From Akkermansiaceae bacterium (GTDB lineage: Bacteria > Verrucomicrobiota > Verrucomicrobiia > Verrucomicrobiales > Akkermansiaceae), in assembly GCA_023263995.1 (NCBI GenBank), contig JALQTQ010000009.1:1-35293 (forward strand): DNA of 35,293 bases, given 5' to 3'. The translations under genes were made by a program, and so were the position numbers. The notes under the pieces were generated by a model. It did not search any database. It saw only the letters and a list, made by a program, of their open reading frames with translations, and was not told the origin of the DNA. Of the stretch, positions 26,503-35,126 are shown piece by piece. How positions within the stretch are numbered: position 1 is the stretch's first letter; the number at the start of each line of letters is the position of its first letter.

Positions 26503-27908
26503 GATCCATGCTCACGCGTCGAAATTTCCTCCGCAACTTGGGAGCCAGTTCCCTCGCCCTCTCTCCCTTCTTCCAGCACCTCCGTGCCGAAGCGTCCGGA
26601 AAAGGCCACCCCCCCAAACGCTTCGTCTTCGTGATGCGAGGTAATGGCCTGCGACCTTACGGCGTGGTCCCCGAAGGATGCGAGGAATTCGGTCATGACC
26701 GCCTCAAACTCGACCGCTTAGTCGACCGCCCTCTCGCCGATCTGAAGCTCAACCCGAGCATGTGTTCGCTGGAACCCTTCAAGGACCGCCTCACCGTCAT
26801 TCAGGGGCTCTCGAGCAAAGTTTGCAAAGGTCCCCACGGGGGGCACTTCGGAGTCCTCGGAGCTTACACCTCGGGCGACCACGCTCCACCGCGCCAGGAA
26901 ACCCTCGACGCCACCATCGCCAAAAAATTCCCCGGTATCTTTCCTCACCTTGCCTTCCACATCGGGACCCGGTCCGACGAACTCTTTCGCTACCTTGACA
27001 TCTCGGCCCAGGGCAAGAACACCCGGACCCCGGCCTACGCCTCGGCGATGCTGGCCTACAAAGAAATCTTCGGCACCGTCATGACCGGGGACGATGCCCG
27101 CATCGAGACGCTGGCCCAGCGCAACCTCATGGACTTCCTCGTCGATGACGTGAAGCGCGCCCGCAAATCACTGACATCAAATGAAAAGGAAAAGCTCGAT
27201 CATTACCTCACCGGCTTCGAAGCCCTGCGCGACCGACAGGTCAAGCTGAACACGATGGGCGATTCACTTGCCAAGATGGCTCCCGCGCTCGATGACAAAT
27301 TCACCTCGGAAATCGAGACCCATCGTCTTGAGGCCCACTTCGACCTGGCAGCCTCGGCTCTCGTGACCGGGCTCACCAATGTCGTCACCATCCGCGCCGA
27401 CGAACTGGACGTGCGCTACCAAGGTTTCGACCACCCCCGCATGAAGGAAATCTCGGTGCACGACATCGGGCACACCGCCGATGTCGAAGGCAACGAGGAT
27501 CGCTTCGAGTCCAACTGGCAAGAGGGACGGGAAATGCGCGCACTGATCCGGACTTATCAGATGGAATTGATCGCCGGGCTGGCCGGGAAACTCGACGCCA
27601 TGCCGGAAGGCGACGGCACGATGCTCGACAACACTGTGATCGTGTTCCTCAGCGATGCGGGATCCCAGCACCACACCGGTTACGAGAATATGCCATTGAT
27701 CGTCCTCGGCAACCTCGACGGGGCCTTCAAGACCGGCCGATACCTGCACTACCCGACATACAACCAGAGTGGTCACCGTATTCTCGCCAACTTCCTGATG
27801 AGCTTGCAACACGGAGCCGGAATGCCCGTCGACCAATACGGCGACCGCGACCTCGGCCTCAGCGAAGCCATCGACCAAAAAGGTCCGCTCGCTGAGTGGA
27901 TGGCCTGA
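26499..27908 (+). CDS. DUF1552 protein, Tat-exported
   Basis: This 469-residue protein starts with a twin-arginine signal (TRRNFLRNLGAS, then a hydrophobic stretch). The body follows the DUF1552 family: KRFVFVMRGNGLRP near the start, a helical EKEKLDHYLTGFEALRDRQ segment, HDIGHTAD, and DNTVIVFLSDAGSQHH towards the end. It pairs with the DUF1592-type protein directly upstream, and their coding regions overlap by four bases. It appears to be a diverged paralogue of the DUF1552 protein at 8290-9612. The two share gene order rather than close sequence similarity. The function is unknown, but Tat export and pairing with a heme protein suggest a folded extracytoplasmic complex. Confidence 0.9.
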   Translation: MRSMLTRRNFLRNLGASSLALSPFFQHLRAEASGKGHPPKRFVFVMRGNGLRPYGVVPEGCEEFGHDRLKLDRLVDRPLADLKLNPSMCSLEPFKDRLTVIQGLSSKVCKGPHGGHFGVLGAYTSGDHAPPRQETLDATIAKKFPGIFPHLAFHIGTRSDELFRYLDISAQGKNTRTPAYASAMLAYKEIFGTVMTGDDARIETLAQRNLMDFLVDDVKRARKSLTSNEKEKLDHYLTGFEALRDRQVKLNTMGDSLAKMAPALDDKFTSEIETHRLEAHFDLAASALVTGLTNVVTIRADELDVRYQGFDHPRMKEISVHDIGHTADVEGNEDRFESNWQEGREMRALIRTYQMELIAGLAGKLDAMPEGDGTMLDNTVIVFLSDAGSQHHTGYENMPLIVLGNLDGAFKTGRYLHYPTYNQSGHRILANFLMSLQHGAGMPVDQYGDRDLGLSEAIDQKGPLAEWMA

Positions 27909-27953
27909 GGGCGGTGATCGACCATCGCGAAAGAAATCCAGCCCGCATTCGGT

Positions 27954-27958
27954 AGGAG
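27954..27958 (+). promoter_or_regulatory. ribosome binding site fixing a TTG start
   Basis: AGGAG lies five bases before TTG 27964. It supports this non-ATG start for the DUF1549/1553 gene, whose signal peptide begins directly there (LQLLRLLGLCG). Confidence 0.7.
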
Positions 27959-27963
27959 AACCG

Positions 27964-29895
27964 TTGCAACTTCTTCGTCTCCTTGGCCTTTGCGGATGCT
28001 TGCTCGGCTCTCTTTGCCGGGCCGAGCCCCATTGGGCTTACCAACCCGTCAAGGATCCGGAATGCCCGCCCATCACGCAGTCCGAATGGGCTCGTGAAGA
28101 ACTCGACCGTTTCATCCTCGCGCCGATGGAAAAAAGGGGCTTCCAGCCGACTCAACCTGCCGACAAGCGGACCCTCGCGAAACGAGCCTACCTCGATCTC
28201 CACGGCCTCCCACCCAGCCCCGAACAGATCGAGGAATTTGTCAATGACCCCCGTCCCGACGCGTGGCAACAGCTCATTGACGCCCTGCTGGAATCCCCCC
28301 GCTATGGCGAACGATGGGGCCGTCATTGGCTTGACGTCGCCCGTTACGCCGACACCAATGGCATGGACGAGGATATCGCCTACCCGTCTGCCTGGCGCTA
28401 CCGCGATTACGTCATCGACTCCTTCAACAAGGACAAACCCTTTAACACCTTCATCATTGAGCAACTGGCCGGCGATCTCCTGTCGTCCGAAAACCTCTCC
28501 CGAAAACGCGAACAAACGAGCGGCCTCGGCTTTCTCTCGGTCGGACCGAAAATGCTGGCCTGCGACGACCCGGACAAGATGCGCCGCGATATCGTGGACG
28601 AACAACTCGACACGATGGGGCGCGCTTTCCTGGGGATGACCATTGGGTGCGCCCGCTGCCATGACCACAAGATCGACCCGATCTCGATCCAAGAATACTA
28701 CGGCCTCGCCGGGATCTTCATGTCGACCAAGACTCTCACGAAGTATACCGTGGTGGCCGATGTTCATGAACATGACCTCACCGCAGACGACGTCCGCCAA
28801 GGGTGGGCCAAGGTGAAGGAGCTGGAAAGACAACAGGGCCAAAAGGACCTCAACAAAGAAGAGCAGGAACGCCAGGGTCGCGAACTTGCCGCCCTCAAGG
28901 AAAAGCTGCCCTCCCCTTACCTCGTGATGGGGCCCACCGAGTATCCCACCCAGAATGTGAAAGTTCACCTTCGAGGCGATTACCAGACGCTCGGCGAAGA
29001 AGTTCCCCGCGGCGTTCCGGCGGCTTGGACCGGCGGAGCGGCCGTCGCCATGCCTGAAAAACAGAGCGGCCGCCTGGAACTGGCCCGGTGGATCGCCTCG
29101 CCCGACAATCCGCTCACCGCCCGAGTCATCGTCAACCGGATTTGGCGCTGGCACTTCGGGCGAGGTCTCGTTCCCACCCCCGACAACTTCGGAGGCCTCG
29201 GAGAGAAGCCCACCCACCCCGAACTCCTCGATCATCTGGCGCGACGCTTCGTTGAAGCAGGTTGGTCAATGAAAGCCATGCACCGCCTCCTGATGAACTC
29301 GGCCACTTACCGGCAATCATCGCATGCCCCACAGGTTCTTCTCGATGACGACCCGGAGAACCAGCTCTTTGCGCGCTGGAAGCGACGCCGCCTGGAAGCC
29401 GAAGCAGTCCGCGACGGCATTCTCATGAAGTCAGGCCGCCTCGATCTCACCATGGGAGGCTCTCTTCTGAAAGCGCGGGACAACCGATACGCCGACCGCA
29501 GCCACCTCGAAGCCCACTCACTCGTCCCGCGTCGCACCGTCTATCTCCCAGTCTATCGAAGTACCGGATACGACGGCCTCAAAGCCTTTGATGTCTCGGA
29601 CCCCGCCGTGTCCGAGGGTGACCGCCGGACTTCCACCGTGGCCAGCCAGGCCCTCTTCCTGATGAACAGCCAGCTGATACACGAGTCATCGGGCGCTCTT
29701 GCCCAAAAGATCATGGCAGTCCCGCAAGACCGACGAGCCTCGTGGGCGATCCGGCATGTTCTGGGCCGCGAGACCACCAGCGACGAAGAACAACGCACCA
29801 CTCTTTTCGTCAACACCTACGGTGACACTGAACAAGCCTGGGCCGCCTTTGCCCGCGTTCTTTTCTCCAGCAACGAATTCCTCTACCTTGAATAA
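27964..29895 (+). CDS. DUF1549/DUF1553 protein (PSCyt2/PSD1), without N-terminal cytochrome domain
   Basis: This 643-residue exported protein starts at TTG 27964 behind an AGGAG site and has a signal peptide ending near LCRA. DUF1549 is recognised by KRTLAKRAYLDLHGLPPSPEQIEEF, YGERWGRHWLDVARYADTNG and the heme-like GCARCHDHKIDPIS motif. DUF1553 is seen as LARWIASPDNPLTARVIVNRIWRWHFGRGLV, the FGGLGEKPTHPELLDHLA motif and MNSATYRQSS. Many relatives carry an N-terminal planctomycete cytochrome domain and are longer; here that domain is absent, and the linker between the two DUFs is short. It lies directly before a DUF1501 gene, the usual partner, seven bases apart. Its role in the envelope is unknown. 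Confidence 0.9.
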   Translation: MQLLRLLGLCGCLLGSLCRAEPHWAYQPVKDPECPPITQSEWAREELDRFILAPMEKRGFQPTQPADKRTLAKRAYLDLHGLPPSPEQIEEFVNDPRPDAWQQLIDALLESPRYGERWGRHWLDVARYADTNGMDEDIAYPSAWRYRDYVIDSFNKDKPFNTFIIEQLAGDLLSSENLSRKREQTSGLGFLSVGPKMLACDDPDKMRRDIVDEQLDTMGRAFLGMTIGCARCHDHKIDPISIQEYYGLAGIFMSTKTLTKYTVVADVHEHDLTADDVRQGWAKVKELERQQGQKDLNKEEQERQGRELAALKEKLPSPYLVMGPTEYPTQNVKVHLRGDYQTLGEEVPRGVPAAWTGGAAVAMPEKQSGRLELARWIASPDNPLTARVIVNRIWRWHFGRGLVPTPDNFGGLGEKPTHPELLDHLARRFVEAGWSMKAMHRLLMNSATYRQSSHAPQVLLDDDPENQLFARWKRRRLEAEAVRDGILMKSGRLDLTMGGSLLKARDNRYADRSHLEAHSLVPRRTVYLPVYRSTGYDGLKAFDVSDPAVSEGDRRTSTVASQALFLMNSQLIHESSGALAQKIMAVPQDRRASWAIRHVLGRETTSDEEQRTTLFVNTYGDTEQAWAAFARVLFSSNEFLYLE

Positions 29896-29901
29896 ATCAT
29901 C

Positions 29902-31290
29902 ATGAGTCTTTGTCGTCATCGGGCTGGTCATCCCCTGAGCCGCCGAGAAATGCTGGTCCGCTCGGGCACCGGCTTCGGGGCCCTCGCGCTGCAGGCCATG
30001 CTGGCTCGCGAGGCACGAGGCGCAAGCCAGCCGCCGCCCCTTCCGGGTACCGCCAAGCGGGTTATTTTTCTCTTCATGCACGGTGGCCCGTCGACCGTGG
30101 ACCTCTTCGACCCCAAGCCCCTCCTGACCCGCGACAACGGCAAGCCCTATCCCCTTGAAGCTCCCCGAATCCAATCTCACAAATCCAAAAACCTGCTCCT
30201 CCAATCACCCTGGTCCTGTCAGCCACATGGCGAAAGCGGAGCGCAGGTCTGCGAGCTCCTGCCTCACCTCGCCTCCATCGTCGACGACCTCTGCTTTGTG
30301 CGCTCGATGCATTGTTCCAACTCCCGCCATGGAGGTGCCCTGCTCGAACTGCACACCGGGTCGGACACCTTTGTCAGACCTTCCATGGGCTCTTGGATCA
30401 ACTACGGGCTGGGCAGCGAGAACGACAATCTCCCGGGCTTTATCACGATCAACCCCACCAATGGTCACGGGGGTGCCGGAGCATGGTCGCCAGCCTTCCT
30501 TCCAGCCGAGCACGGCGGCACCCGCATTGAGGGAACCGGGGGCTCCTTCAAGATCCCCTTCATCGACAACCCCCTCAAGGATCGCGCTAAGCAGCGCAAG
30601 GAACTCGACCTTCTCGCCTCCTTCAACCGCGACCACCTTAACGACCGGGCCTACGACCATGACCTCGAATCCCGCATCGCCTCCTACGAGTTGGCTTTCA
30701 AAATGCAAATGGAAGTTCCGGGCGTGCAGGACATTTCGCAGGAGCCCGATCACATCAAGAAACTCTACGGAGCGGACGCCGGACCCACCAAGAGCTTTGG
30801 TGAACAGTGCCTCATGGCCCGACGATTCAGCGAGGCCGGGGTGCGCTTCGTCCAAGCTTCCCATCGCTACTGGGACTCGCATGGCAACCTCACCAAAGAC
30901 CACGAACGCCTCTGTCAGGAAATGGACCAACCGGTGGCCGGTCTCATCACCGACTTGAAACAGCGGGGGCTCCTCGACGAAACCCTCGTCCTTTGGGGCG
31001 GAGAATTCGGACGAACCCCCACTGCCCAGGGCAAGGACGGGCGCGATCACAATCCCCACGGCTTCACCATGTTCATGGCAGGCGGCGGGATCAAGCCGGG
31101 CACGGTTTACGGCTCGACCGACGACTACGGTTACTACGCCACCGAAAAGAAGGTCCACTTTCACGACCTCCATGCCACCATCCTGCACCTCTTGGGCATC
31201 GACCACGAAGAGCTGACCTACCACTACGCGGGCCGCGACTTCCGCCTCACCGACGTCGAGGGCCGCGTGGTGAAGGGAATCCTCGCTTGA
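29902..31290 (+). CDS. DUF1501 protein, Tat-exported
   Basis: This 462-residue protein has a twin-arginine signal (SRREMLVRSGTGFG) and the DUF1501 domain of the alkaline-phosphatase/sulfatase superfamily. Typical segments are KRVIFLFMHGGPSTVDLFDPKP, the SWINYGLGSENDNLPGF segment, GEQCLMARRFSEAGVRFVQ, and LVLWGGEFGRTPTAQG with a later HNPHGFTMFMAGGG. The fold suggests a metal-dependent hydrolase-like site, but the reaction is uncharacterised. It is the expected partner of the DUF1549/1553 protein just upstream and probably shares its transcript. The start ATG lacks a strong ribosome binding site. Confidence 0.93.
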   Translation: MSLCRHRAGHPLSRREMLVRSGTGFGALALQAMLAREARGASQPPPLPGTAKRVIFLFMHGGPSTVDLFDPKPLLTRDNGKPYPLEAPRIQSHKSKNLLLQSPWSCQPHGESGAQVCELLPHLASIVDDLCFVRSMHCSNSRHGGALLELHTGSDTFVRPSMGSWINYGLGSENDNLPGFITINPTNGHGGAGAWSPAFLPAEHGGTRIEGTGGSFKIPFIDNPLKDRAKQRKELDLLASFNRDHLNDRAYDHDLESRIASYELAFKMQMEVPGVQDISQEPDHIKKLYGADAGPTKSFGEQCLMARRFSEAGVRFVQASHRYWDSHGNLTKDHERLCQEMDQPVAGLITDLKQRGLLDETLVLWGGEFGRTPTAQGKDGRDHNPHGFTMFMAGGGIKPGTVYGSTDDYGYYATEKKVHFHDLHATILHLLGIDHEELTYHYAGRDFRLTDVEGRVVKGILA

Positions 31291-31300
31291 GAAAGTCCGC

Positions 31301-31340
31301 AGCCCTTCGGGCCAAGCCGCTTTCCAGAACCCCGAAGGCT
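31301..31340 (+). other. intergenic stem-loop
   Basis: CCTTCGGG (31304-31311) pairs with CCCGAAGG (31331-31338), and the stem extends with AGC/GCT around one bulged C. It lies 10 bases after the DUF1501 stop. No T tract follows, so it is more likely an mRNA-stabilising or pausing element than a rho-independent terminator. Confidence 0.35.
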
Positions 31341-31429
31341 ACCCTTCACCAACGACCACAATCGACCAACCTCACGCCCCCAAGAGCACACTGGCATCTT
31401 GAATTTTTTACGTCATCTTAGCTTGAGTC

Positions 31430-32866
31430 ATGGGAGAACACGCCAAACCAACCCCGGAAGCACAAGCCCGCATGGCCGCGCAACGCCGGGCCGCCTCCAT
31501 CAGCAGCGTTGTCGTCGCGCTTCTGATCATGTTTTTCGTGGGCCTCCTTCTTTTCCTGATCAACCTCGCGGTGGACTCCCGGGAGATCTCGATGGAAGTT
31601 TCCTACGTCCGCCCTCCCGGAAATGAAGAGGAGGAACAAGCCAGCCTCAGCCGCACCAAGGTTGAGGTTGCCCGCAAACCAACTCCTCCCGGTGGCGGCG
31701 CTCCTTCCCGGGTCATCTCAGCCATGACCTCCTCATCGGTGGCCGTTCCCATCGCGGTGGAAGCCTCAATCGATCAAACCTTCGGCCTGAGCGAAGACTT
31801 TGGCCTTGATGACGACAGCGGCTTTGGCGGGGGCAACTTTGGCAATCTCCCTGGTGGTGCCGGCAAGCGTTGCAATGCCGATGACCGCCTCAAGCGCCTC
31901 CTCGCCACCGGTGGTAATCCCGCCTGCGAAACCGCTGTGCTCAAAGCCCTCCGCTACCTCAAGAAGCAGCAGCAAAAAGACGGATCGTGGAACGAAAAAT
32001 ACCGCGTGGGCATCACCGGCTTGGCCCTTCTCGCCTACCTCGGCCACTGCGAAACCCCGATCTCACCCGACTTCGGCGAATCCGTCTTCGCAGCCACCGT
32101 CTACCTCGTCGATCGCGGCATGAAAAACAAAGGCCGCCTTTTTGATGACCCGAAAACCCACTGGTGCTACGAACACGCCATCGCCACTTACGCTCTCTGC
32201 GAAAGTCACCTTTTCAGCCGGTCTTTCGGGTATCAGATTCCCAACCTCGAAACCGTGGTGCGCCAAGCAGTCGAATGGATCATCGACTCGCAAAACAACG
32301 TCGGCAGTTGGGGATATCAATATGGAGGCGGTGGGCGCTACGACACCTCGATCACCGCCTGGCATCTCCAGGCTTTGAAAGCAGCCAAAGCCACCGGAAT
32401 GAAATTCCCCCGGATCGATGAGGTGATCCAGAAGGGTCTGACCTCGTTGGTCGAAGCCCAGGCCGCCAACGGCGGGTTCGCCTACCAACCCGGTCAGGGG
32501 AATACCGGCCACCTCCCCCTCACCGGCGCTGGGGTTCTCTGCCTGCAACAACACCGCGGTAAACGGGATTTCGACGCCCGCCAAGGCCTCACCTACATCG
32601 CGGAAAACTCACGCTTTCATTTCAAGAAAGGAGCCAACCTCTACGAGCACTATTACGTCTCGCAGGCCGCCATCAACGAAGGCGGAGGCTTCTGGAAGAG
32701 CTACAACAAGATGTTCCGCGACCAACTTCTCGAAAACCAACACGCCGACGGCTCGTGGCCCAATCCCCCCGGCAACCGCCACTCCGAGGGGACCATCTAC
32801 AACACCTGCCTCGCCACCCTGATGCTCGAAGTCTATTACCGCTACCTCCCCGGAACGGGTCAGTAG
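31430..32866 (+). CDS. membrane-anchored prenyltransferase/squalene-oxidase-repeat (alpha-toroid) protein
   Basis: This 478-residue protein has a short cytoplasmic start, one transmembrane helix (about residues 24-48) and a low-complexity acidic, glycine-rich linker to about residue 145. The remainder consists of alpha-alpha-toroid repeats of the squalene cyclase/prenyltransferase fold, marked by QQKDGSW, SQNNVGSWGYQ, AQAANGGFAYQ and QHADGSWPNPP. I see no DxDD motif of squalene-hopene cyclases, and the membrane anchor plus linker are unlike terpene cyclases. A scaffold or binding role is therefore more likely than cyclisation. It lies between two DUF1501 genes on the same strand, after a 139-base gap with a stem-loop. 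Similar proteins recur in PVC genomes with unknown function. Confidence 0.85.
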   Translation: MGEHAKPTPEAQARMAAQRRAASISSVVVALLIMFFVGLLLFLINLAVDSREISMEVSYVRPPGNEEEEQASLSRTKVEVARKPTPPGGGAPSRVISAMTSSSVAVPIAVEASIDQTFGLSEDFGLDDDSGFGGGNFGNLPGGAGKRCNADDRLKRLLATGGNPACETAVLKALRYLKKQQQKDGSWNEKYRVGITGLALLAYLGHCETPISPDFGESVFAATVYLVDRGMKNKGRLFDDPKTHWCYEHAIATYALCESHLFSRSFGYQIPNLETVVRQAVEWIIDSQNNVGSWGYQYGGGGRYDTSITAWHLQALKAAKATGMKFPRIDEVIQKGLTSLVEAQAANGGFAYQPGQGNTGHLPLTGAGVLCLQQHRGKRDFDARQGLTYIAENSRFHFKKGANLYEHYYVSQAAINEGGGFWKSYNKMFRDQLLENQHADGSWPNPPGNRHSEGTIYNTCLATLMLEVYYRYLPGTGQ

Positions 32867-33032
32867 CCGCCAAGATTTCCGCCCTTCAGCGGACCTGCCC
32901 CAAGAGCCCTCCACCGTTGCAGAGTCGGCAACTTCGGCTATCTTTCAACCGAGAGACCCCTCTCTTCTCTGCAACAGATCCCGGGAAATCCCCGTAAGAA
33001 AGACCCGGGTGCGCCACCCGATTTCCACCCCC

Positions 33033-34463
33033 ATGCACGATCCCATTTCCCACGCCCAACTCCTCGTCAACCGGCGCCACTTTTTTGGCAAATCCGCCTC
33101 CGGAATCGGCATCGCCGCCCTTTCCTCGATGCTCGGGGAAAGTTTCGGGGAAAGCCGGATCGTCGCGCCCGCCCCGAAGGCCAAACGAATGATCTACCTC
33201 TTCCAGAGTGGTGCCCCCTCACCGCAGGACCTCTTCGATTACAAACCCAAACTCCAGGAACACCACGGCAAGGAACTGGGCGATTTCGTCGACCTCAACC
33301 AACGCAAAACCGGAATGACGGCGGGGCAGAAGTCCTTCCCGATTGCGGGCACGAAATATCAGTTCCAGAAGCACGGCCGCTCCGGGATCGAGATCTCGGA
33401 ACTCCTCCCCCACATCTCCGGGATCGCCGATGAGATCTGCCTCATCCGCTCGATGTATACCGAGGCCATCAACCACGACCCCGCCATCACCTTCTTCCAA
33501 ACCGGATCTCAAATCCCCGGACGACCCTCCATGGGATCGTGGCTCAGCTACGGACTCGGCTCGGTGAACAAAAACCTGCCCGACTTCGTTTCCATGGTCT
33601 CCCGGGGCACCGGCCGCCCGAACTGCCAACCCCTCTACGACCGCCTCTGGGGATCGGGCTTCCTCCCCACCAAACACGCCGGCGTCAAGTTCATGTCGGT
33701 CGGCGATCCCGTCCTCTACCTCTCCAATCCCGCCGGATTCTCAGCCGCGGCCCGACGTAAGATGCTCGATGACCTCGCCGCGCTGAACGAAAAGAAATTG
33801 GCCGAATTTGCCGACCCGGAAATCGAGACCCGCATCCAGCAATACGAACTGGCCTACCGCATGCAGTTGGAGGTCCCCGAGGTGATGAACATCGATAAGG
33901 AGCCGGAATCCATTCGTGAAATGTATGGCCTCCACAACAGCCTCACCGGAAGTTTCGGGCGCCAATGCCTGCTTGCCCGTCGACTGGTGGAGCAGGGAGT
34001 CCGCTTCATCCAGATCTTTGCCGGGGGCTGGGATTCCCACGATTATCTTGAACGCGGTCATTCATCCCGGATCGCTGCGGTCGACCAAGCTTGGGCGGCT
34101 CTGATCAAGGACCTGAAACGCCGGGGCATGCTCGAGGACACTCTCGTGGTTTGGACTGGAGAATTCGGGCGAACCCCGGACAACAACATGCGGGGCGGGG
34201 TCTATTCAATTGGTCGAGGCCACAACGCTGACGCCATGAGTATCGTGATGGCGGGAGGGGGTGTGAAAAAAGGAGCAGTGGTCGGAGCCACCGACGACAT
34301 TGGTGCAACCGCCGTCGACACGGTCCATCCCATCCGCGATTTCCACGTGACCCTGCTCCACCTCCTGGGGTTGGACGATCAAAAACTGACCTACTTCCAC
34401 GGCGGTCGCTACAAGCAACTTTCGCAATTCGGAGGAACAGTGATCAGCGAGTTGCTGGGTTAG
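33033..34463 (+). CDS. DUF1501 protein, Tat-exported
   Basis: From ATG 33033 this is a 476-residue protein. GTG 33009 would add eight residues. A twin-arginine signal (NRRHFFGKSASGIG) leads into a DUF1501 domain: KRMIYLFQSGAPSPQDLFDYKP, GSWLSYGLGSVNKNLPDF, RQCLLARRLVEQGVRFIQ and LVVWTGEFGRTPDNN, then GRGHNADAMSIVMAGGG. It is a diverged paralogue of the protein at 29902-31290, but has no DUF1549/1553 partner directly upstream. Instead it follows the alpha-toroid membrane protein. Its TAG stop overlaps the TAA stop of the opposing DUF6580 gene by two bases. Confidence 0.93.
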   Translation: MHDPISHAQLLVNRRHFFGKSASGIGIAALSSMLGESFGESRIVAPAPKAKRMIYLFQSGAPSPQDLFDYKPKLQEHHGKELGDFVDLNQRKTGMTAGQKSFPIAGTKYQFQKHGRSGIEISELLPHISGIADEICLIRSMYTEAINHDPAITFFQTGSQIPGRPSMGSWLSYGLGSVNKNLPDFVSMVSRGTGRPNCQPLYDRLWGSGFLPTKHAGVKFMSVGDPVLYLSNPAGFSAAARRKMLDDLAALNEKKLAEFADPEIETRIQQYELAYRMQLEVPEVMNIDKEPESIREMYGLHNSLTGSFGRQCLLARRLVEQGVRFIQIFAGGWDSHDYLERGHSSRIAAVDQAWAALIKDLKRRGMLEDTLVVWTGEFGRTPDNNMRGGVYSIGRGHNADAMSIVMAGGGVKKGAVVGATDDIGATAVDTVHPIRDFHVTLLHLLGLDDQKLTYFHGGRYKQLSQFGGTVISELLG

Positions 34464-35044
34464 AACTCGCCGAGGGGCTTTTCCCCTTGGCCTTTCTCGC
34501 TGCACCAGACCGGAAGCCCGACCAAGCCATGCCGGGCCAGAAGAAACAGACCGGTGAAAAGAGCCTGCGCGATCAGGGCATTCCTGAAAAACATCCAGGT
34601 CGGGGGATAGCCGGGTAAACCAGTCCAGAGGGACTGAGTCAGGGTGGCAAGGGACTTGGGCGCGTAGAGCGGGTCAAAGATCCAACTCAGGGAATTGGTC
34701 ACGAGGTAGAACACCACGGCAGACAAGAGGGATCCTGCAAGGAGCCTTGTCCCGTCGGTTTTCCGGAAGAACGAGGCCAGCCCGATCATGCCGGCAAACC
34801 CGAGGAGAGGTGACAACAATTCGGCACCCAAGCTGTGCCCCTGAATGGCATTGGTCACCGGATAGGTCAGCATCCAAGCCGCAGCCGGCAGGATTGTTCC
34901 GCGCCAGCCAAAGCAGGCCATGCCACAGAAAAAGAGAGCTCCCAAAGGTGAGAGATTGGCCCATCCGTCAGGAGACAGGGACCCGATGACCCGGGCCGCA
35001 CCGAGAACGACAAAGAAAACGGCGAGAGGAATGATCCGCTGCAT
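34460..35044 (-). CDS. DUF6580-family integral membrane protein
   Basis: This 194-residue protein has about five or six hydrophobic helices: IIPLAVFFVVLGAARV, LSPLGALFFCGMACF, LLSPLLGFAGMIGLASFF, LLAGSLLSAVVFYLVTN and ALIAQALFTGLFLLA. The layout and the NLSPLGALFFCG, TNSLSWIFDPLY and WMFFRNALIAQALFTGLFL segments fit the DUF6580 family, which resembles substrate-binding membrane components of vitamin/ECF-type transporters. A transport role is only a family-level guess. It is read leftward, convergent with DUF1501 and divergent from the sulfatase at 35127. The start ATG 35044 gives a normal first helix. Confidence 0.8.
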   Translation of the reverse strand: MQRIIPLAVFFVVLGAARVIGSLSPDGWANLSPLGALFFCGMACFGWRGTILPAAAWMLTYPVTNAIQGHSLGAELLSPLLGFAGMIGLASFFRKTDGTRLLAGSLLSAVVFYLVTNSLSWIFDPLYAPKSLATLTQSLWTGLPGYPPTWMFFRNALIAQALFTGLFLLARHGLVGLPVWCSEKGQGEKPLGEF

Positions 35045-35126
35045 GGCCTGATGGTAGCGGCGAATCGAAGAATGAAAATGAAAGAGTTTGTCTTCTCCCG
35101 GAGCTGTTCATTCCGTATCGTTCGGT

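Noticed and set aside
27859-29235. 458-residue frame on the minus strand
   Set aside because: It lies antisense to the well-supported DUF1549/1553 gene and has no recognisable domain or signal. It is a GC-rich shadow frame.
30205-31224. 339-residue frame on the minus strand
   Set aside because: It is antisense to DUF1501 with Val/Glu/Gly-rich, family-less sequence. The sense frame has clear DUF1501 motifs.
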